Shown here in pieces: positions 5,687 through 8,468 of a stretch of 8,468 nucleotides of DNA. Under the pieces are notes generated by a model. The model worked only from the letters and a program-made list of their open reading frames with translations. It had not been told where the DNA came from and did no database searches. The position numbers and the translations under genes were made by a program. Position 1 is the first letter of the stretch. Every line of letters starts with the position of its first letter. The stretch lies in assembly GCA_031284085.1 (NCBI GenBank), contig JAITAM010000011.1, positions 1-8,468 on the forward strand, in the 5' to 3' direction. This DNA is from Spirochaetaceae bacterium. GTDB lineage: Bacteria; Spirochaetota; Spirochaetia; Treponematales; Breznakiellaceae.

Positions 5687-6721
5687 CTATAACTGGTCTA
5701 AAAACAACCGGTCTACCTGTACTTCAACCTGCTCACGGTATATTTCACGCCCCAGTATTGAAAGCACCAATATAGAACCTATAGGAAGACGGTATGGAAA
5801 TGTAAATTCACCGCCCGGATACTGTACTTGAACGAGTTTCCGGCGTTCACCGGAAGGTAGTATTGCATCCAGCTGCATCTGAAGCGGATAAGGATTCGGC
5901 GATGACGTATACCTAAACAGCGAAAAAACTTCATCAACGCCTAAGTTAGGCAGCGCCATTACCACCGATACCGCACTAGCCTTTGGTATAATCGTGCCTG
6001 CCGCCGGTTCCTGATACACCACCGTCTCATGTATTTGATCGGCATTTGCATTGTCGGAAAGAGAAAACGTTACTAAAAGATTGCTTGTGCCTATATAGGA
6101 CGCAATTTGCGCCAAAGTCATTCCCACCAAGTTCGGCACTTGTACCGTAGCTTGCGTTTCCCCCCGGCTAACCACGACTTCCAGCACCGAAGGGCCTAGA
6201 AGACTAGAGCCTGCTTCAGGCTTTTGCTCAATGATGGTGCCTTCAGGCTGGGAAGAAGATGCGTACATCACAGGCTCTTTAAGGCTCAAAAGCGGCTGCC
6301 CCATTCCTTGCGAGCTGAACAGGCTTTGCAGCTCGATACGTACTTCATCAACATTGCGGCCTATATAATTTTCCATAGCATTTATAGGCGTGCCTTGACT
6401 TACCACAAGGCGTATCCGCCTTCCTGCTTTAACGATGGTCCCGCCTACCGGTTCTTGCTCTAAAATCAAGCCTTTATCATCGGCAGAGGATGAGTAACGC
6501 ACCTGTATACGCGGGTAAAGTTCTTTGGTTTGCAGCTCAAGCAGCGCCGATATTAAATCTTTACCTCTCAGATTAGGCACCATAGTCTGTTCTCCGCCTT
6601 GGATCGATATAAAGAAAATGCCAAGGGCAATAATTACAGTAAAAAGCAGGATACCGAGTATCACAGATAGTAAGGATAAAGGGTGTTTAGACTGTATTTC
6701 GTGAATAAAAGCTTGTCTCAT
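5687..6721 (-). CDS. Membrane-anchored protein with three PASTA domains
   Basis: A 344-residue protein with a short basic cytoplasmic tail, one transmembrane helix (about 17-41) and a periplasmic part. PASTA repeats span roughly 46-110 (VPNLRGKDL... VVSQG), 111-187 (a more divergent one, ending VVVSRG) and 192-257 (VPNLVGMTLAQIA... ). A C-terminal region of about 85 residues (258-344), rich in beta strands, has no family I recognise. PASTA domains in kinases and penicillin-binding proteins bind peptidoglycan fragments; here there is no kinase or transpeptidase domain, so a wall-sensing or scaffold role is inference. ATG 6721 is the only start that keeps the membrane helix with its flank. No SD precedes it, and a TATACT -10 lies nine bases upstream, suggesting a leaderless mRNA. 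It is divergent from fliI and upstream of the VOC gene. Confidence 0.9.
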   Translation of the reverse strand: MRQAFIHEIQSKHPLSLLSVILGILLFTVIIALGIFFISIQGGEQTMVPNLRGKDLISALLELQTKELYPRIQVRYSSSADDKGLILEQEPVGGTIVKAGRRIRLVVSQGTPINAMENYIGRNVDEVRIELQSLFSSQGMGQPLLSLKEPVMYASSSQPEGTIIEQKPEAGSSLLGPSVLEVVVSRGETQATVQVPNLVGMTLAQIASYIGTSNLLVTFSLSDNANADQIHETVVYQEPAAGTIIPKASAVSVVMALPNLGVDEVFSLFRYTSSPNPYPLQMQLDAILPSGERRKLVQVQYPGGEFTFPYRLPIGSILVLSILGREIYREQVEVQVDRLFLDQL

Positions 6722-6758
6722 AAAAATGAAGTATAGCGATCTGGTACACTACATGCAA
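6722..6758 (-). promoter_or_regulatory. Candidate PASTA-gene promoter placed for a leaderless transcript
   Basis: On the minus strand TTGCAT (6758-6753) and TATACT (6735-6730) are separated by exactly 17 bases. Transcription would start about 6724-6721, at or next to the ATG (6721). No SD is possible in such a short leader. Confidence 0.5.
6742..6750 (+). promoter_or_regulatory. Possible extended -10 for fliI
   Basis: TGG-TACACT matches an extended -10 (TGnTAnnnT). It overlaps the opposing PASTA promoter, so the two would compete. No good -35 is seen, and no sigma-28 flagellar promoter is evident. Confidence 0.25.
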
Positions 6759-6760
6759 GC

Positions 6761-6799
6761 ACAGGCACGGCCTGTTTCTGAGGTTAAAGGTCTGACCCC
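6761..6799 (+). repeat. Repeat-family fragment upstream of fliI: hairpin plus GGTCTGACCC
   Basis: ACAGGC (6761-6766) and GCCTGT (6770-6775) form a 6-bp hairpin with an ACG loop, repeating the tip sequence of the 2726-3198 element. AGGTCTGACCC (6788-6798) is identical to the minus strand of 3102-3112 in that element and one base from 2984-2994. It ends ten bases before the fliI ATG and takes the place where an SD would be expected. Confidence 0.55.
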
Positions 6800-6808
6800 G
6801 CCTAAACT

Positions 6809-8191
6809 ATGCCGTTGACAAGTAAAAGACCGCAGTGCAATAATCCATACATCGTGGAAACACTTATTAACAAATACCTAGAGACAGCCGAGCGTATTGA
6901 ACCTATCAAGTGCGTGGGGCATATCTGTAAAGTACAAGGCCTCCTCATAGAAAGCCGAGGACCGGCCGCGGTCATCGGTGAGGTTTGCCGTATCGAAGTC
7001 TCAAAAGGCAGCGCCCTCATTTTAGCGGAAGTGGTAGGGCTTCATGACGAAATAGTGCAGCTTATGGCGTATAGTGAAACCGGCGGCATTGAAGTAGGCA
7101 ACCGAGTCATTGCTACAGGCGAATTGTTGGAAGTAGCTGTGTCTGAAAAACTATTGGGCAGGGTTCTCGATGCCCAAGGCAAAACCATTGACGGCAAAGG
7201 CGACATTGACGCTGCCGCCCGCTACCCAGCCCTTGCGTCGCCTCCCGATCCCTTAAAACGCCGGCGCGTGAACGAGCGTATCATAACCGGCGTGCGGGCG
7301 CTTGACGGTATGTTGGCGGCAGGCAAAGGGCAGAGGTTAGGTATCTTTGCCGGCTCCGGCGTTGGTAAATCAACGCTTTTGGGTATGATAGCCCGAAATA
7401 CATCTGCCGATGTCAACGTCGTCGCCCTTATAGGCGAGCGGGGACGGGAGGTCAACGACTTTATCGAAAACGACCTTGGGCCACAAGGTCTTGCCCGAAG
7501 CGTTCTCATTGTAACGCCTTCAAATTCGCCGCCCCTTTCCCGCCTGCGCGGCGCTTATATTGCCACAGCCGTAGCCGAATATTTCCGCGATCAGGGCAAA
7601 GATGTGATGCTCCTTTTTGACTCCGTTACGCGCTTTGCCCGCGCCATGCGTGAGATTGGGCTTGCAACCGGAGAACCACCTGCCACACGCGGCTACACGC
7701 CGAGCGTCTTTGACTCTATGCCCAAACTCCTTGAACGGTGCGGCACTTCCGACAAAGGCACAATAACCGGCTTCTATACCATTTTAGTTGATGGGGATGA
7801 CATGGACGAACCGGTAGCCGACACTGTGCGCGGTATACTTGATGGGCATATCGTTCTATCAAGAACCCTTGCCCGTGCTTACCACTATCCGGCTATTGAC
7901 GTGCTTGCCAGCGTTTCGCGGCTTGCTACGACTATTTCCGGCCCAGTTACCAACAAAGCAGCGGGTGTCATCCGGCGGCACATGGCGGTTTATGCAGAAA
8001 ACGCTGATCTTATCAATGTCGGCGCTTATCATGCCGGTGCTAACAAAACCATAGACGAAGCTATTGCAAAACATAACGTCATAGAAGAGTTCCTTATACA
8101 GGAAGTCGATGAACGATCAACCCTAGAGGAAACGCTTGAGCAGATGGCGGCTATCTCGGAGTTGAGCATACCGGCGCAAGAGATGCACTGA
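6809..8191 (+). CDS. fliI: Flagellar export apparatus ATPase FliI
   Basis: A 460-residue F1-beta-like ATPase that powers export of flagellar subunits at the cytoplasmic base of the periplasmic flagellum, normally with FliH and FliJ. An N-terminal beta-barrel domain covers about 35-110. The P-loop is AGSGVGKST (181-189, K187), the catalytic glutamate is in GERGREV (E210), Walker B is VMLLFDS (D271), the signature PATRGYTPSVFDSMPKLLERCG spans 291-312, and SRTLARAYHYPAIDVLASVSRL (351-372) holds the conserved arginine region. A C-terminal helical domain follows. All key residues are intact. A type III secretion ATPase is a less likely alternative. An in-frame TAA at 6803-6805 limits the start to 6809 or later; GTG 6854 is another option, and neither has an SD. 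In treponemes I recall fliI lying inside a fliF-fliG-fliH-fliI-fliJ operon, yet here a PASTA gene is divergent upstream and no fliJ follows. Confidence 0.95.
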   Translation: MPLTSKRPQCNNPYIVETLINKYLETAERIEPIKCVGHICKVQGLLIESRGPAAVIGEVCRIEVSKGSALILAEVVGLHDEIVQLMAYSETGGIEVGNRVIATGELLEVAVSEKLLGRVLDAQGKTIDGKGDIDAAARYPALASPPDPLKRRRVNERIITGVRALDGMLAAGKGQRLGIFAGSGVGKSTLLGMIARNTSADVNVVALIGERGREVNDFIENDLGPQGLARSVLIVTPSNSPPLSRLRGAYIATAVAEYFRDQGKDVMLLFDSVTRFARAMREIGLATGEPPATRGYTPSVFDSMPKLLERCGTSDKGTITGFYTILVDGDDMDEPVADTVRGILDGHIVLSRTLARAYHYPAIDVLASVSRLATTISGPVTNKAAGVIRRHMAVYAENADLINVGAYHAGANKTIDEAIAKHNVIEEFLIQEVDERSTLEETLEQMAAISELSIPAQEMH

Positions 8192-8389
8192 GAGGCGCCT
8201 TACCCTCAATAACTCGTTTTCTTCCATGAATAAGGCGCTGCCTTCCATGAATGTTCTCTTTCTGATCAAAAACGCTTCTTGTAGATGAAGAGGCGTACGC
8301 CGCCTTTGATACAATACCGAAGCGTTGAAGCAGGCTGCGCCTGCCAGACAAAAGCCGTCCCTCCGCCTTCGATACCAACACCGAAATAA
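8192..8389. repeat. Repeat-rich spacer after fliI with two partial copies of the element core
   Basis: No gene is supported here. Direct repeats CTTCCATGAAT lie at 8221-8231 and 8242-8252. Inverted repeat GCGCCTTA (8195-8202) pairs with TAAGGCGC (8231-8238). A 10-bp palindrome, GGCGTACGCC, is at 8292-8301. Copy A of the element core is GATACAATACCGAAGC (8308-8323) followed by hairpin GCAGGC-TGC-GCCTGC (8330-8344). Copy B is 8341-8385, with GATACCAACACCGAA at 8371-8385, aligning to 3123-3168. These look like decayed copies of the family seen after thrS. Confidence 0.6.
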
Positions 8390-8423
8390 AAAGGCCCACC
8401 TTAAAAAGGTGAGCCTTTGTTTT
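8388..8423. terminator. Bidirectional Rho-independent terminator
   Basis: AAAGGC (8390-8395) and CACCTT (8397-8402) pair with AAGGTG (8406-8411) and GCCTTT (8413-8418), with one C-A mismatch and an AAA loop. On the plus strand GTTTT follows; on the minus strand TTTTTATTT follows. It can end the fliI transcript and also any minus-strand gene entering from the right. Confidence 0.8.
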
Positions 8424-8443
8424 CCTCTCTGCGTTAAGAGACC

Positions 8444-8468
8444 TTATCTTTGAAATTTAATGTTGAAG
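8444..8468 (-). CDS. Possible 3' end of a minus-strand gene running off the window
   Basis: On the minus strand, the codons TTC AAC ATT AAA TTT CAA AGA TAA (8467-8444) would encode a C-terminus FNIKFQR. The minus-strand T-run of the terminator lies about 50 bases beyond the stop. Only seven residues are visible, so no product can be named and the reading may be chance. Confidence 0.25.

Noticed and set aside
5343..5831. 162-codon plus-strand frame across the VOC and PASTA genes
   Set aside because: Shadow of two well-supported minus-strand genes; low-complexity basic protein with no family resemblance.
8123..8399. Two minus-strand frames (63 and 82 codons) at the end of fliI and its spacer
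   Set aside because: They overlap the fliI 3' end and repeat sequence, have no SD and resemble no FliJ or other known protein.

Overview
The window reads as a Spirochaetota chromosome, most likely Treponema or a close relative. The strongest clue is a 585-residue threonyl-tRNA synthetase that lacks the N-terminal TGS domain, a form remembered from Borrelia and treponemes. A stand-alone membrane-anchored PASTA protein, a short sigma-70 factor without region 1.1 and a flagellar FliI ATPase fit this. Core genes have moderate G+C (for example 30 of 60 bases at 2041-2100). The species cannot be fixed from sequence alone.

Layout from left to right. 1-135: short AT-rich leader with a bulged hairpin. 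136-801 (+): very AT-rich SAM methyltransferase gene, probably acquired by transfer. 802-966: structured leader. 967-2724 (+): thrS. 2725-3197: gene-free interval bounded by long inverted repeats, between convergent genes. 3198-3854 (-): HAD phosphatase. 3864-3902: strong terminator. 3907-4782 (-): sigma factor. 4783-5126: its promoter and leader region. 5127-5570 (-): VOC/glyoxalase-like protein. 5687-6721 (-): PASTA membrane protein. 6722-6808: compact divergent promoter region. 6809-8191 (+): fliI, with neither fliH nor fliJ beside it. 8192-8389: repeat-rich spacer, then a bidirectional terminator and possibly the 3' tip of a minus-strand gene at the right edge.

Most genes are housekeeping (translation, transcription, envelope, motility, small-molecule detoxification) and do not form one pathway. 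The unusual part is the non-coding DNA. The 473-bp inverted-repeat segment after thrS, the spacer after fliI and the gap before fliI share sequence modules: a GATAC-N4/5-CCGAA core followed by a small hairpin, and an RTCTGAC motif. This looks like a dispersed, palindromic, non-autonomous repeat family (MITE/REP-like) that has settled in intergenic gaps. It is the best candidate for something undescribed here. I see no transposase, CRISPR array, defence system, tRNA or rRNA in the window.
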